Source: Candidatus Woesearchaeota archaeon
GTDB lineage: Archaea; Nanobdellota; Nanobdellia; Woesearchaeales; JAFGPW01
Assembly: GCA_016935985.1 (NCBI GenBank)
Contig: JAFGPW010000007.1
Span: 86,956-150,955, forward strand
Direction: 5' to 3'
Length of the DNA: 64,000 nucleotides
The notes under the pieces were generated by a model. The model made no database searches. It was given only the letters and a program-made list of their open reading frames with translations, and was not told where the DNA came from. How positions within the stretch are numbered: the first letter of the stretch is position 1; each line of letters starts with the position of its first letter. Positions 23,467 to 35,132 of the stretch are shown here, in pieces. A program made the translations under genes and the position numbers.

Positions 23467-24825
23467 ATTTCGATCGCAGAGTCACGGTCCAAGTACGCAG
23501 CCGCAGGAGTAGACTTCTCGAAGGAGCACGATGTCGTCGCCATATTCAAGAGGGTGTACGACGCGACCAAGCACAACCTCAATGAGTGGGAGCATAAGGG
23601 CGTCATCGGACCGGACGCGATCGGCGGGTTCGCGGACGGCGTGAGGGTAGACCTGATGAGGCTCGTCGACGGCCTCTCCTCCGGGACAGGCATCCGGCAG
23701 GAGCTCATCCTCCTCAAGAGCACGGATGGCGCCGGCACCAAGCCGCTCGTCCACCAGCTCTACCGCATCGTCGGCGGGAAGGACCGGACCGCGCTCGCGA
23801 GCTGCGGGATCGACGCGGTGAACATGGTCGCGAACGACCTCGTCTGCGCAGGCGCGGAGCCGTTCCTCTTCACCGACTACGTCGCCTGGAACACGATCGA
23901 CCTCATGATCGCACGCGACCTCGCAAGAGGCCTCACTATCGGGCTCGACGACGCGCATGCCACGCTCATCGGCGGCGAGAACGCATCGCTCTCCGAGATG
24001 ATCAAGGGCGTGCCGAAGCCCGACGACGATTTCTACCTCAACGGCGTCGGCTACAGGTTCCATAATGACGTCGACAGGAGCATGGTCCACGAGGGCCCGC
24101 TCGTTCCCCAGGTCATCGCGATGATGGGGGCTCCCGGCCTGTATATGGACGTGCATGCCGGTGCCGGCTACGACATCTGCTGCGACGGCACCGGGCTGAT
24201 CACCGACGAGAAGGCCCTCACGCGTCCGCTCGACGGCTCGCGGTTCGAGCCGGGCGACATCATCATCGGGCTGCGCTCGAGCGGCATCCACTGCAACGGC
24301 ATCAGCCTCGCGCGCAGGAGCCTCATCGACTATTCCCCAATGGGCTGGCACGGCCTGTTCAAGCCTGACGAGAAAGCGGGCGAGTTCGGCGGCAGGACCG
24401 CGCTCGAGGAGCTGCTCACCCCGACCGTCTCCTATGTCGTCCCGGTGCTCGGCCTGCTCGGCGACAGCGATGCCGACGTCAAGGGCATCGTGAACGTCAC
24501 GGGCGAAGGGATTGACAACCTACGCCGCCTGCTCAAGCCCACCGGCCTTGCCGCGCGGTTCGACTTCGCGAACGCGCCGGGGCCACAGCCCATCTTCACG
24601 CTCATCCAGGAGAGGTCGGGAGCGAGCGACCGGGAGATGCACCAGGACTTCAACATGGGCTGGGGGATGTATGTCATCGTCTCTGGCGGCCCCGGGTCGG
24701 TCAAGGAGGCGCTCGGCTACCTCAACCACGTGGCCGACGTCGGGGCGGTGCCGGTCGGACGCATCGCGAAGGGGAGGGGCATCGAGATGATCGCGCACAG
24801 CGGGAACCGGGTGATCTACCGGTGA
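23467..24825 (+). CDS. purM: Phosphoribosylformylglycinamidine cyclo-ligase (AIR synthetase)
   Basis: About 452 residues, longer than the usual 340-350. SKYAAAGVDFSKE is the conserved PurM start. STDGAGTKPLV, CGIDAVNMVANDLVCAGAEPF (shown in two parts in the family), LIGGENASL and the GLRSSGIHCNG segment mark the ATP and substrate sites, and VNVTGEGIDN the glycine-rich part. No ATG, GTG or TTG lies in frame between the TATA box and this conserved start. ATT at 23467 or ATC at 23473, just after a G-rich ribosome binding site, is the probable start. A TTG at 23380 lies upstream of the promoter. First gene of the purine operon; it closes the imidazole ring (step 5). Confidence 0.9.
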   Translation: MSIAESRSKYAAAGVDFSKEHDVVAIFKRVYDATKHNLNEWEHKGVIGPDAIGGFADGVRVDLMRLVDGLSSGTGIRQELILLKSTDGAGTKPLVHQLYRIVGGKDRTALASCGIDAVNMVANDLVCAGAEPFLFTDYVAWNTIDLMIARDLARGLTIGLDDAHATLIGGENASLSEMIKGVPKPDDDFYLNGVGYRFHNDVDRSMVHEGPLVPQVIAMMGAPGLYMDVHAGAGYDICCDGTGLITDEKALTRPLDGSRFEPGDIIIGLRSSGIHCNGISLARRSLIDYSPMGWHGLFKPDEKAGEFGGRTALEELLTPTVSYVVPVLGLLGDSDADVKGIVNVTGEGIDNLRRLLKPTGLAARFDFANAPGPQPIFTLIQERSGASDREMHQDFNMGWGMYVIVSGGPGSVKEALGYLNHVADVGAVPVGRIAKGRGIEMIAHSGNRVIYR

Positions 24826-24841
24826 AGGGGGCGACCTGCTG

Positions 24842-25351
24842 ATGGCGTGGCTCGAGATCCTCCGGAAGCAGGAGATGGAGAACATCGCCGGCGACGGCGC
24901 AGCCGACTACATCAGGAACGTGCTCGGCATCCCTGTCGATAGGGTCGTCATCAGCCATCTCTACCTCATCTCCGACGACATCCCGCAGGCGATGCTCGAC
25001 GGCATCGGCGAGCGCCTCGTCGACCCGATCACCCAGGACTATAGGATCGTCGACGACGAGCGGCTCGACGCGATCGTCGCCGGCGAGAAGCCCGCCACCG
25101 ACCTCACCGCGCACGTCGGACCCTGGGAGGTCGTCGTCGGCTACAAGACGAACCCGCTCGTGCTCGACAGCTGGGGGGACCACACGCGACGCGCCCTCGC
25201 CGACATCGGCTTCCCCGCGCGCGACGTGCGCAAGTTCGAGAAATATCTAGTCATCGGGAAGCTACCCTTCCGGAAGATACGGCTCATCGCCGAGGAGAAG
25301 CTCTCCGACGGCAAGGTGCAGGACTACCTGCTCCTGCCGGCGACGAGGTGA
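24842..25351 (+). CDS. purS: FGAM synthase PurS-type subunit (double-length)
   Basis: 169 residues, twice the length of bacterial PurS. The second half (VGYKTNPLVLDSWGDHTRRA, then LADIGFPARDVRKFEKYLVI) is a clear PurS domain. The first half has a related layout (SHLYLISDDI...LVDPITQDYRI, the phrase usual at the start of large PurL). It therefore looks like a fused PurS pair, equivalent to the N-terminal domain of large PurL but encoded separately. It sits directly before purL, and its stop overlaps the purL ribosome binding site. Confidence 0.75.
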   Translation: MAWLEILRKQEMENIAGDGAADYIRNVLGIPVDRVVISHLYLISDDIPQAMLDGIGERLVDPITQDYRIVDDERLDAIVAGEKPATDLTAHVGPWEVVVGYKTNPLVLDSWGDHTRRALADIGFPARDVRKFEKYLVIGKLPFRKIRLIAEEKLSDGKVQDYLLLPATR

Positions 25352-25356
25352 CCGGC

Positions 25357-27830
<2,474 letters not shown>

Positions 27831-27840
<10 letters not shown>

Positions 27841-28649
27841 TCAGGGCACAGCCGAGGGCGGCCATCGTCGTCGCGGAAGGGAGCAACTGCCAGCGCGAGT
27901 CGCGCGAGGTCCTCCGCCATGTCGGCTTTTCTGTCGACACCGCGCATATCAACGACCTCCTCTCGGGCGGGAAGCGGATCAACGACTATGATTTCCTCTT
28001 CGTGATCGGCGGTTTCTCCTACGGCGACTACATCAAGGCGGGCAAGCGCTTGGCGTTCCGGCTCCAGGACCCCTCGCTCGCCGGGGGCATCGACCGCTTC
28101 TACGAGGACAACAGGCTCCTGCTCGGCATCTGCAACGGATTCCAGATACTGACCCATGCGGGGATGCTGCCGACGACCGACGATCCCGTCGGCGAGCAGG
28201 CCTTCACGCTCGATTACAACACCGTCGGCGGCTTCAGGAACCAGTGGGTCGCGCTCAAGAACGTCAATCGCGGGAACTGCGTGTTCACGAAGGGAATCGA
28301 GGAGACGCTCTGGATGCCGATGCGGAACGGCGAAGGCAGGTTCGTCCCGAAGGGGTATCCTGACGGGAGCGAGGTGGAGGACCTGCTCCGGAGACAGGAC
28401 CAGGTTGTCTTCGAGTACGCCCTGCCGGAGAAGCCGTTCCTGACCGAACGGTTCGATCCCACGGGATCGGTCAAGCACATCGCCGGCGTCTGCAACACGA
28501 GAGGTACCTGGATGGGCATGATGCCGCATCCCGAATGCGCGCACGACCCCTTCACCGACCCGCGCTGGCAGGTGCGGGGCGCGAAGGGGGAAGGCGACGG
28601 CGTGATCATATTCAGGAACGCGTACGAGTACGCGAAGAGGAACCTATGA
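27831..28649 (+). CDS. purQ: Phosphoribosylformylglycinamidine synthase, glutamine amidotransferase subunit
   Basis: 272 residues, class I glutaminase. FVIGGFSYGDYIKAG and LLLGICNGFQIL (nucleophile Cys) are typical PurQ, and GMMPHPECAHDP carries the catalytic His-x-Glu. It supplies ammonia to PurL. The GTG at 27831 overlaps the purL stop by 10 bases; GAGAGGGG lies just upstream. Longer than bacterial PurQ (about 230). Confidence 0.93.
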
Positions 28650-28671
28650 AAGCAGGGCAGGGCCGATCCCA

Positions 28672-30252
28672 ATGAAGAATGACAGCATATCCGGAAAACT
28701 TCTCATGAAGATCTTCGAGACGCTCTGGCCGATGTCAGACCTGCGGAGGTACATGTCGGAGAAGATCATCAACCATTCGCCCTTCGACTCGATCACCTCG
28801 CGGACGCTCGACGAGTACTATGTCGTCATCAGGGAGAGCGGCGCCGTCCACGTGCCGGAGAACATCGACCTCACGACGCCGCTCGTGAAGTACTGTGCAG
28901 GCGAGGAGCCGAAGCACACCCTCAACATCCCGCTCGTGTCGGCAGCCATGCAGTCGGTCACCGGGCCGGACATGGTCATCAACCTCGACCGCCAGGGCGG
29001 CACCGGCTTCATCTACTGCAGCCAGCCGATCGAGGAGGAGGCCGCGATGGTGCGGGCGGTGAAGGAAGTGAAGGCCGGACGCGTGAAGCCGATCACCGTC
29101 ACGCCGGACATGGGCATCGACGACGTCCTGCGTCTCGTCGCCGAGAAGGGCTACAACAACTATCCGGTCGTCGACGCGGACAACCGGTTCCTGGGATTGC
29201 TCGAGGGGAGGAACTACATGCCTGGCGACGAGGGCAAGGGGGTGAAGGTCGGCGACGTCTTCGTGCAGGCGAGCGAGCTCACGGTCGGGAAGGCGTCATG
29301 GGACCTGAAGCATTGCAACAAGGTCCTCCGCGAGGCGCGGCGCCAGAGCATCCTCCCGCTGCTGGACGACGACGGCACCCTCGATTCCATCGTCTTCAAG
29401 AAGGACATAAAGCGCTACAACGAGCTCGAGGGGCGCGAGACGGTGGACGACGACAAGCGGTACCTCGCCGTCGCCGCGATCAACACCTTCGACTACCGGA
29501 CCCGGGTGCCGGCTCTCGTCGATGCCGGGGTCGACATCCTCGCGTTCGATTCCTCGAACGCCTTCCGCGGCTACCAAAAGGAGGGCATCCGATGGGTCGT
29601 GGCGACCTATCCGCATATCCCGATCATCGGCGGCAACGTCATCTCAGGCGACGGCTTCAGGTTCCTCGCCGAGGCAGGCGCGCACGCGGTGAAGGTCGGC
29701 ATGGGCTCCGGCTCGATCTGCATCACCTCGGAGCAGAAGGGCGTCGGACGGGGGATCGCGACCGCGCTGATGGACGTCGTCGCCGCCCGCGACCGCTGGC
29801 GCAAGGAGACCGGCGTGTACATCCCGGTGATCGCCGACGGCGGCGTGTACTTCTCGAAGCAGATCGCGGTGGCGATCGCCGACGGCGCCGACTATGTCAT
29901 GATGGGCAAGTATTTCGCGCGGTTCGACGAGAGCCCGACCGAGGTCGAGAAGTCCGGCGACCTGCCGGTCAAGCCGTACTGGGGGGAAGGGGCGCCCCGC
30001 GCCCGCGCCTGGATGGGCCAGCGCTACGGCCAGAGCACCTTCCCCGAGGGGGTCGAGACGAAGATCCCGTTCGCGAACTCCATGCATAGGCCTGAGAACC
30101 TGCCGCGGATGATCGCCCAGATCAAGGCGACGATGGCGGATATGGGCTGCCTCTCCCTCGCCGACATGCGCGCCTACGGGATGATCGAGCACATCTCCGA
30201 GGCGGCCCTTGAGCAGGGCACCGCGAAGGACGTGCTGGCAGGGAGGAAGTGA
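28672..30252 (+). CDS. guaB: IMP dehydrogenase
   Basis: 526 residues. A TIM barrel with an inserted CBS pair (KPITVTPDMGIDDVLRLV; NNYPVVDADNRFLGLLEG). The active-site loop reads GMGSGSICITSEQKGVGRG, with the catalytic Cys. The flap region carries RARAWMGQRYGQ. The first committed step from IMP to GMP (NAD-dependent oxidation to XMP). The inserted residues after the flap (for example EVEKSGDLPVKPYWGEGAPR) and the SEQKG loop resemble the longer clostridial-type enzymes. Placed 22 bases after purQ. Confidence 0.92.
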   Translation: MKNDSISGKLLMKIFETLWPMSDLRRYMSEKIINHSPFDSITSRTLDEYYVVIRESGAVHVPENIDLTTPLVKYCAGEEPKHTLNIPLVSAAMQSVTGPDMVINLDRQGGTGFIYCSQPIEEEAAMVRAVKEVKAGRVKPITVTPDMGIDDVLRLVAEKGYNNYPVVDADNRFLGLLEGRNYMPGDEGKGVKVGDVFVQASELTVGKASWDLKHCNKVLREARRQSILPLLDDDGTLDSIVFKKDIKRYNELEGRETVDDDKRYLAVAAINTFDYRTRVPALVDAGVDILAFDSSNAFRGYQKEGIRWVVATYPHIPIIGGNVISGDGFRFLAEAGAHAVKVGMGSGSICITSEQKGVGRGIATALMDVVAARDRWRKETGVYIPVIADGGVYFSKQIAVAIADGADYVMMGKYFARFDESPTEVEKSGDLPVKPYWGEGAPRARAWMGQRYGQSTFPEGVETKIPFANSMHRPENLPRMIAQIKATMADMGCLSLADMRAYGMIEHISEAALEQGTAKDVLAGRK

Positions 30253-30258
30253 TCGGCC

Positions 30259-31671
30259 ATGGTCTTCGTCAAGGCGATTATCGGGCTCCAGTATGGCGAT
30301 GAGGGGAAGGGCAAGCAGGTGGATGTGGATGCCGCGCTCGCGGACGCTGTGGTGCGCTACGGCGGCGCGACGAACGCGGGGCACACGCTCGAGAAGGACG
30401 GCCTGAAGTTCATCGCGCACAACCTCCCGTCGGGCGTGCTCTATGACCGGAAGCATCCGAACGCCTACGGCATGCCGGTGATGAACATCATGGGCATCGG
30501 CGAGCTCGTCGATCCGGAGATCACGCTCACGGAGCTTAGAGAGGTGCGGGCGCTCGGGTTCGAGCCGGATCTCTCTATCGACGCCAAGTGCCCGGTGATA
30601 ACCCAGTGGCAGAAGGTCTTCGACTGCGGCATCGAGGCGGCGCTCGGGGAGCGCAAGATCGGCACGACCGGCAGGGGCGTCGGGCCGACGGTGATGGCAT
30701 GGGCGAACCGTGCGACGTCGCTCCGGATGGAAGACCTGCTCGACCCCTATCTCGAGGGGCGCGTGGTCGACATCGTGCGTCAGCTCTCGAGGGAGATCAT
30801 CGCCTTCCATCCCGACTTCAAGGGCTTCCATTCATCAACGGTCAGGACCGCGATCGCGCCTCCGGAGGGCCACCCTATCAGGGGGAAGCTTGAGGGTCTT
30901 GCCAGGTTCTACGCGAAGGAGCTCGCCAGCTGGGGGAAGGAGCTCGCCGGATACATCACGGCCGACACCTTCAGGATCGTCAGGGACCCGTCCCTCCAGC
31001 GCATGGTGCTCTGCGAGGGCGCCCAGGGCCATTTCCTCGACCCTGATTTCGGCTATCGTCCTGACACGACCTCGACCCATCCTGTCGCCCAGCAGGCGAT
31101 GGTGGGGGGCGGCGTCGACCACATCGACCATGTCACCGGCGTGCTCAAGATGTATCTCACCAGGGTCGGCAGCGGCCCGCTCTTCACCGAGACAGAGGGC
31201 AAGGACGGCGAGTACCTCAGGGAACAGGGGGGCGAGTACGGCGCCACCACCGGACGGCCGCGCCGGTGCGGCTGGCTCAACATCCCGGAGGCGAAGGAGG
31301 CGGTCCTCTACAACATGGCAAGAGGCATCGCCGCCACCAAGCTCGACGTTCTCACCGGACTGAAGGAGATCCCTATCGCGACCGCCGTCAGCTGGAAGAA
31401 GGCGGAGGAGGGGTACATCCTCGAGGATGTCTCGTACACGAGGCTCCCCGGCTGGGAGGACGACCTCTCAGGCATCAGGGGCTGGGAATACCTGCCGAGG
31501 AACGCGCGGAAGTATGTCGAGTTCATCGAGCAGTCGACCGGCATCCCGACCGAGACGATCGGCGTCGGGCCGGGCCAGCGCCAGGTCATCTACCGACAGT
31601 CATACATCGACCTGATGGAGGGCCGCAGCCTGCCGATCCGGATGGTGCTCAAGGAGCGGGGATTCCTATAA
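30259..31671 (+). CDS. purA: Adenylosuccinate synthetase
   Basis: 470 residues. GLQYGDEGKGKQVD is the GTP-binding signature, GGATNAGHTLE the IMP/aspartate loop, and GTTGRGVGPTVMAWANR and GAQGHFLDPDFG are further active-site blocks. It forms adenylosuccinate from IMP, aspartate and GTP. It starts 6 bases after guaB, so the GMP and AMP branches are encoded side by side. Confidence 0.95.
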   Translation: MVFVKAIIGLQYGDEGKGKQVDVDAALADAVVRYGGATNAGHTLEKDGLKFIAHNLPSGVLYDRKHPNAYGMPVMNIMGIGELVDPEITLTELREVRALGFEPDLSIDAKCPVITQWQKVFDCGIEAALGERKIGTTGRGVGPTVMAWANRATSLRMEDLLDPYLEGRVVDIVRQLSREIIAFHPDFKGFHSSTVRTAIAPPEGHPIRGKLEGLARFYAKELASWGKELAGYITADTFRIVRDPSLQRMVLCEGAQGHFLDPDFGYRPDTTSTHPVAQQAMVGGGVDHIDHVTGVLKMYLTRVGSGPLFTETEGKDGEYLREQGGEYGATTGRPRRCGWLNIPEAKEAVLYNMARGIAATKLDVLTGLKEIPIATAVSWKKAEEGYILEDVSYTRLPGWEDDLSGIRGWEYLPRNARKYVEFIEQSTGIPTETIGVGPGQRQVIYRQSYIDLMEGRSLPIRMVLKERGFL

Positions 31672-31697
31672 AAACGATAATCAGGGAGGGGGATGGT

Positions 31698-32909
31698 ATG
31701 GGAAGCGTCAAGGAAACGGTCAAGGTCAGGGGGAGATCGCTGCTCAGGGGGTATCCGGTAGGGGAGTTCCGATTCTCCGACGACTACTCGGCGTTCGACT
31801 GGGGCAAGATGCCGCAGCAGATCCCGCAGAAGGGGCATATGCTCACGCTCATGGCTGCGGCGAACTTCGAGATGCTCGAGGAGCACGGCCTGCGCACGCA
31901 CTACCTCGGACTCACGATCGACGGCGACACGTACACCACCGACAAGATCGGACAGAACATCGGCCTCGTCACGAACCAGATGCGCATCAGGCTCGCGAAG
32001 GTCATCAAGCCGGGGTTCGTCGAAGGAGAGAACCGGTATGATTACTCGGCGTACCGGGGAGAGGATCGCTACGTGATCCCGCTCGAGATCATCTTCAGGA
32101 ACTCGCTCCCCGAATCGAGTTCGGTGTGGCGCCGCCTCGACGACGGGTCGCTGAAGCCCGAGGACATGGGGCTTTCCCGGCGGCCGGAGCCCGGACACGC
32201 GTTCAAGCCGGCGTGGATCGACTTCTCGACGAAATATGAGGAGCAGGCGGGCGACCGCTACCTCTCGAGGGCGGAGGCGGAGGCGATCAGCAACCTGACC
32301 CCAATCCAATTCCTCAGCTTGGTATCGCAGGCGCAGCGGATAAACGACCTGCTCTCCGCGAAGGCGGCGGAGGCAGGGCTCGTCCATGAGGACGGCAAGG
32401 TCGAGGCGGTCTACTGGCCGAGCATGCTCTCGATGACGAACCCGATCATGTGGGCGGATGTCGTGGGGACGCTCGACGAGGACAAGTTCACGCACCAGGG
32501 CATCCCGCTCTCCAAGGAGCTTCTCCGCGACCCCTACCGGATCGAGCATCCCGGCTGGGTCGCCGACGTCATGACCGCGAAGAAGCTCGCGAAGAGGTTC
32601 GGCAGGGAGGACTGGAAGCCGCTCTGCCTCGAGGGCATCGCCGACGATGTCGAGCGGAAAGGTGGCCCTGAGAAATTCGAGGAGGGGCACTGGAAGGAGT
32701 ACGCGAGGAAGCCCTATATCGGGATCAACAACCCTCCCGAGCTCGACAATGAGTGGATAACGCTCGCGTCGCAGGCCTATGTCGGCGGCGTCCGGGCGTA
32801 CACGGGGCTCCCCGTCTTCGCCAGCCACTTCCTGGAGGTCCCGAAGCTCGAAGCGGTGCTCGATAGGTACCATGAGAGGATTGAGCAGGCGAAGCGGCAG
32901 CGGGGATGA
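31698..32909 (+). CDS. purC: SAICAR synthetase
   Basis: 403 residues, longer than bacterial PurC (about 240). The core is clear: GEFRFSDDYSAFDWGK matches the F-x-D-x-x-S-A-F-x-G motif, ANFEMLEEHGLRTHYLGL the next helix-strand, and VIPLEIIFRNSLPESSS the ligand-binding block. The C-terminal half is expanded. The ATG at 31698 follows GGGAGGGGGATGG; upstream in-frame sequence overlaps purA and is not supported. It condenses CAIR with aspartate (step 8). Confidence 0.88.
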   Translation: MGSVKETVKVRGRSLLRGYPVGEFRFSDDYSAFDWGKMPQQIPQKGHMLTLMAAANFEMLEEHGLRTHYLGLTIDGDTYTTDKIGQNIGLVTNQMRIRLAKVIKPGFVEGENRYDYSAYRGEDRYVIPLEIIFRNSLPESSSVWRRLDDGSLKPEDMGLSRRPEPGHAFKPAWIDFSTKYEEQAGDRYLSRAEAEAISNLTPIQFLSLVSQAQRINDLLSAKAAEAGLVHEDGKVEAVYWPSMLSMTNPIMWADVVGTLDEDKFTHQGIPLSKELLRDPYRIEHPGWVADVMTAKKLAKRFGREDWKPLCLEGIADDVERKGGPEKFEEGHWKEYARKPYIGINNPPELDNEWITLASQAYVGGVRAYTGLPVFASHFLEVPKLEAVLDRYHERIEQAKRQRG

Positions 32910-32925
32910 ATAGGGGGTATCAGGC

Positions 32926-34275
32926 ATGGCGAACATACTCATCGTAGGGAGCGGCGGCCGCGAGTCGGCGCTCGAATGGAAGCTCAACGAGGAAGGCCAT
33001 ACGGTCTGGACGGCGCCAGGCAACGGCGGCTCGACGAACAGGATGGGCATCAAAGAGTCGGACTTCACGGCGATCGGCGACTTCTCGGAACAGAAGGCCA
33101 TCGACCTCGTGGTCGTCGGACCTGAGGCGCCGCTCGCGGCAGGCATCACCGATAGGCTCCGGAGCAAGGGGATCAGGGTCTTCGGGCCGACGAAGGAGGC
33201 GGCGCAGCTCGAGGCGAGCAAGGTCTTCGCGTACGAACTCATGGAGAAGGCCGGCATCCCGACGCCCTCGAGCGCGGTCTTCTCATCCATCACCGACGCG
33301 GCGGATTACCTGAGGCGCAGTTGGAAGGAGGGCGAGAAGGAGTATGTCATCAAGGCGGACGGGCTCGCGCAGGGGAAGGGAGTATTCGTTCCGGACACGC
33401 TCGAGGAGGCGCTGGATGACCTTGTCACCATGCATGAGAAGCTCCCCACGGCATCGGAACGGTTCCTCATCAGCAGGAGGGTGTACGGCCCCGAGGTCTC
33501 GGTGCTCGCCTTCGTCGACGGAAAGGATTATGTGCTGCTGCCCGCATCGCAGGACCACAAGCGGATCGGCAGGCGCGCGAGCGGCCTCGTCCCGTATGGC
33601 CGCGGCGACGTCGGGAAGAACACCGGCGGCATGGGCGCGTACGCGCCGACGCCGCTCTTCTACCATGAGAGCGAGGTCGCGAATGGCATCATCGGACCGG
33701 TGATCGAGCGGATGAACGCGCGCAAGACTCCCTATGGGGGCATCCTCTACCTCGGGCTCATGATCACCGACGAAGGGCCGCAGGTGCTCGAGTTCAACGT
33801 GCGCTTCGGCGACCCCGAGATCCAGGCGGTCCTGCCGCTCCTTGACTCGAGCCTCTATGAAGCGATGGAGCGCACGGTCGAGGGGAAGCTTTCCGGATAC
33901 CACCTTCGGACAAAGCCAAAGCACGCCGTGAACGTGGTTCTCGCTTCAGGCGGCTACCCCGACAAGTATACTAAGGGCTATCCGATCTCAGGGCTCGAGG
34001 AGGCCGAGTTCATGCCCGACGTATTCGTGTTCCATGCGGGGACCGAGCGGAACGACGAGGGATTGGAATTCTACACCGCAGGCGGCCGCGTGCTCTCGGT
34101 GACCGGGCTCGGCGTCACGCTCGAGTCGGCGCAGAAGCGCGCCTATGAGGCGGTCGAGAAGATTAGATTCCAGGACTGGTACTATCGTGTCGACATCGCC
34201 GAGACCGGCATCGAGCATCTCGACCTGCTCGACAGCATGCCGAAGCCCTCAGGGTTCCCGAAGGTATTACCATGA
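32926..34275 (+). CDS. purD: Phosphoribosylamine-glycine ligase (GAR synthetase)
   Basis: 449 residues. ILIVGSGGRESALEWKL is the N-terminal PurD signature. VIKADGLAQGKGVFV is the ATP-grasp glycine-rich strand, YGGILYLGLMITDEGPQVLE and FNVRFGDPEIQAVLPLL carry the metal-binding Glu/Asn. Second step of the pathway. The stop overlaps the purN start (ATGA-type coupling). Confidence 0.95.
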   Translation: MANILIVGSGGRESALEWKLNEEGHTVWTAPGNGGSTNRMGIKESDFTAIGDFSEQKAIDLVVVGPEAPLAAGITDRLRSKGIRVFGPTKEAAQLEASKVFAYELMEKAGIPTPSSAVFSSITDAADYLRRSWKEGEKEYVIKADGLAQGKGVFVPDTLEEALDDLVTMHEKLPTASERFLISRRVYGPEVSVLAFVDGKDYVLLPASQDHKRIGRRASGLVPYGRGDVGKNTGGMGAYAPTPLFYHESEVANGIIGPVIERMNARKTPYGGILYLGLMITDEGPQVLEFNVRFGDPEIQAVLPLLDSSLYEAMERTVEGKLSGYHLRTKPKHAVNVVLASGGYPDKYTKGYPISGLEEAEFMPDVFVFHAGTERNDEGLEFYTAGGRVLSVTGLGVTLESAQKRAYEAVEKIRFQDWYYRVDIAETGIEHLDLLDSMPKPSGFPKVLP

Positions 34276-35123
34276 CCCTCGGACGCCTCTTCACGCCGCA
34301 TGCGGACGGCTCGCCGATGCGGGTGCTCGCGCTCGGCAGCGGCAGCGGCACCAACATCGAGGCGCTCATCCACGAGGAGCACCGGCAGCGGCACCTCCTC
34401 GGCACGCCGACGTTCGAGATCGCGGCGATCCTCACCAACAAGACGAGCTCCCGGATCGTGGAGGAGTTCGAAGGGCTCTACGGCATCCCGGTGATCGAGC
34501 ACCCGAACCTCGCGTACGCGCGGTCGAAAGGGCGTGAGTGGAAGGAGGTCAGGGACGACGACGGGTTCAGGCAGGAGTACGACAACGCCGGGCTCGCGAA
34601 GGTCGCGGACTTCCAGGACCGGACCGGCATCGCCTTCGACCTCGTGGTCCTCGGCGGCTACATGCTCCGCCTGAGCAGGCCGTGGATAGAGAGCTTCCCG
34701 AACCTGATCCTGAACGTCCATCCGGCCGACCTGCGCATCCTCGACGGGCAGGGGAAGCGGAGGTTCCGCGGCGACGACGCGGTCTACGATGCCTATATCT
34801 CCGAGGAGAAGGGGACGGCATCGACGATCCACATCGTGAACGAGCTGATGGATGAGGGGCCGATCGTGCTCATCTCCGAGCAACTGCCGTTCAAGGTCCC
34901 TTATGAGGAGCTTGACGGCATGCTGAAGGGCAGGGACCTGAGGGTCCGCATTGCGGCGGCGAAGACGATCGCGTCCTACCACCAGGAGCTGCAGAAGATG
35001 AAGTGCGACTGGCCGGCCTACATCCAGGCGGTCAACCGTTTCGCGGCAGGCGATGTCTACTGTGACGCCGCGAAGGGGTCGGTCTCCATCGCCGAGACGC
35101 GCAACTTCCCATCGACCAGGTGA
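34272..35123 (+). CDS. purN: Phosphoribosylglycinamide formyltransferase
   Basis: 283 residues, longer than the usual 200. VLALGSGSGTNIEALI is the substrate loop, LVVLGGYMLRLS the central strand, ILNVHPADLRILDGQGKRRF the N-x-H-P-x-x-L motif with the catalytic His, and STIHIVNELMDEGPIVL the late motif with the catalytic Asp/Glu region. It uses 10-formyl-tetrahydrofolate. It overlaps purD by 4 bases. Confidence 0.92.
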   Translation: MTLGRLFTPHADGSPMRVLALGSGSGTNIEALIHEEHRQRHLLGTPTFEIAAILTNKTSSRIVEEFEGLYGIPVIEHPNLAYARSKGREWKEVRDDDGFRQEYDNAGLAKVADFQDRTGIAFDLVVLGGYMLRLSRPWIESFPNLILNVHPADLRILDGQGKRRFRGDDAVYDAYISEEKGTASTIHIVNELMDEGPIVLISEQLPFKVPYEELDGMLKGRDLRVRIAAAKTIASYHQELQKMKCDWPAYIQAVNRFAAGDVYCDAAKGSVSIAETRNFPSTR

Positions 35124-35132
35124 CGAGAGACA

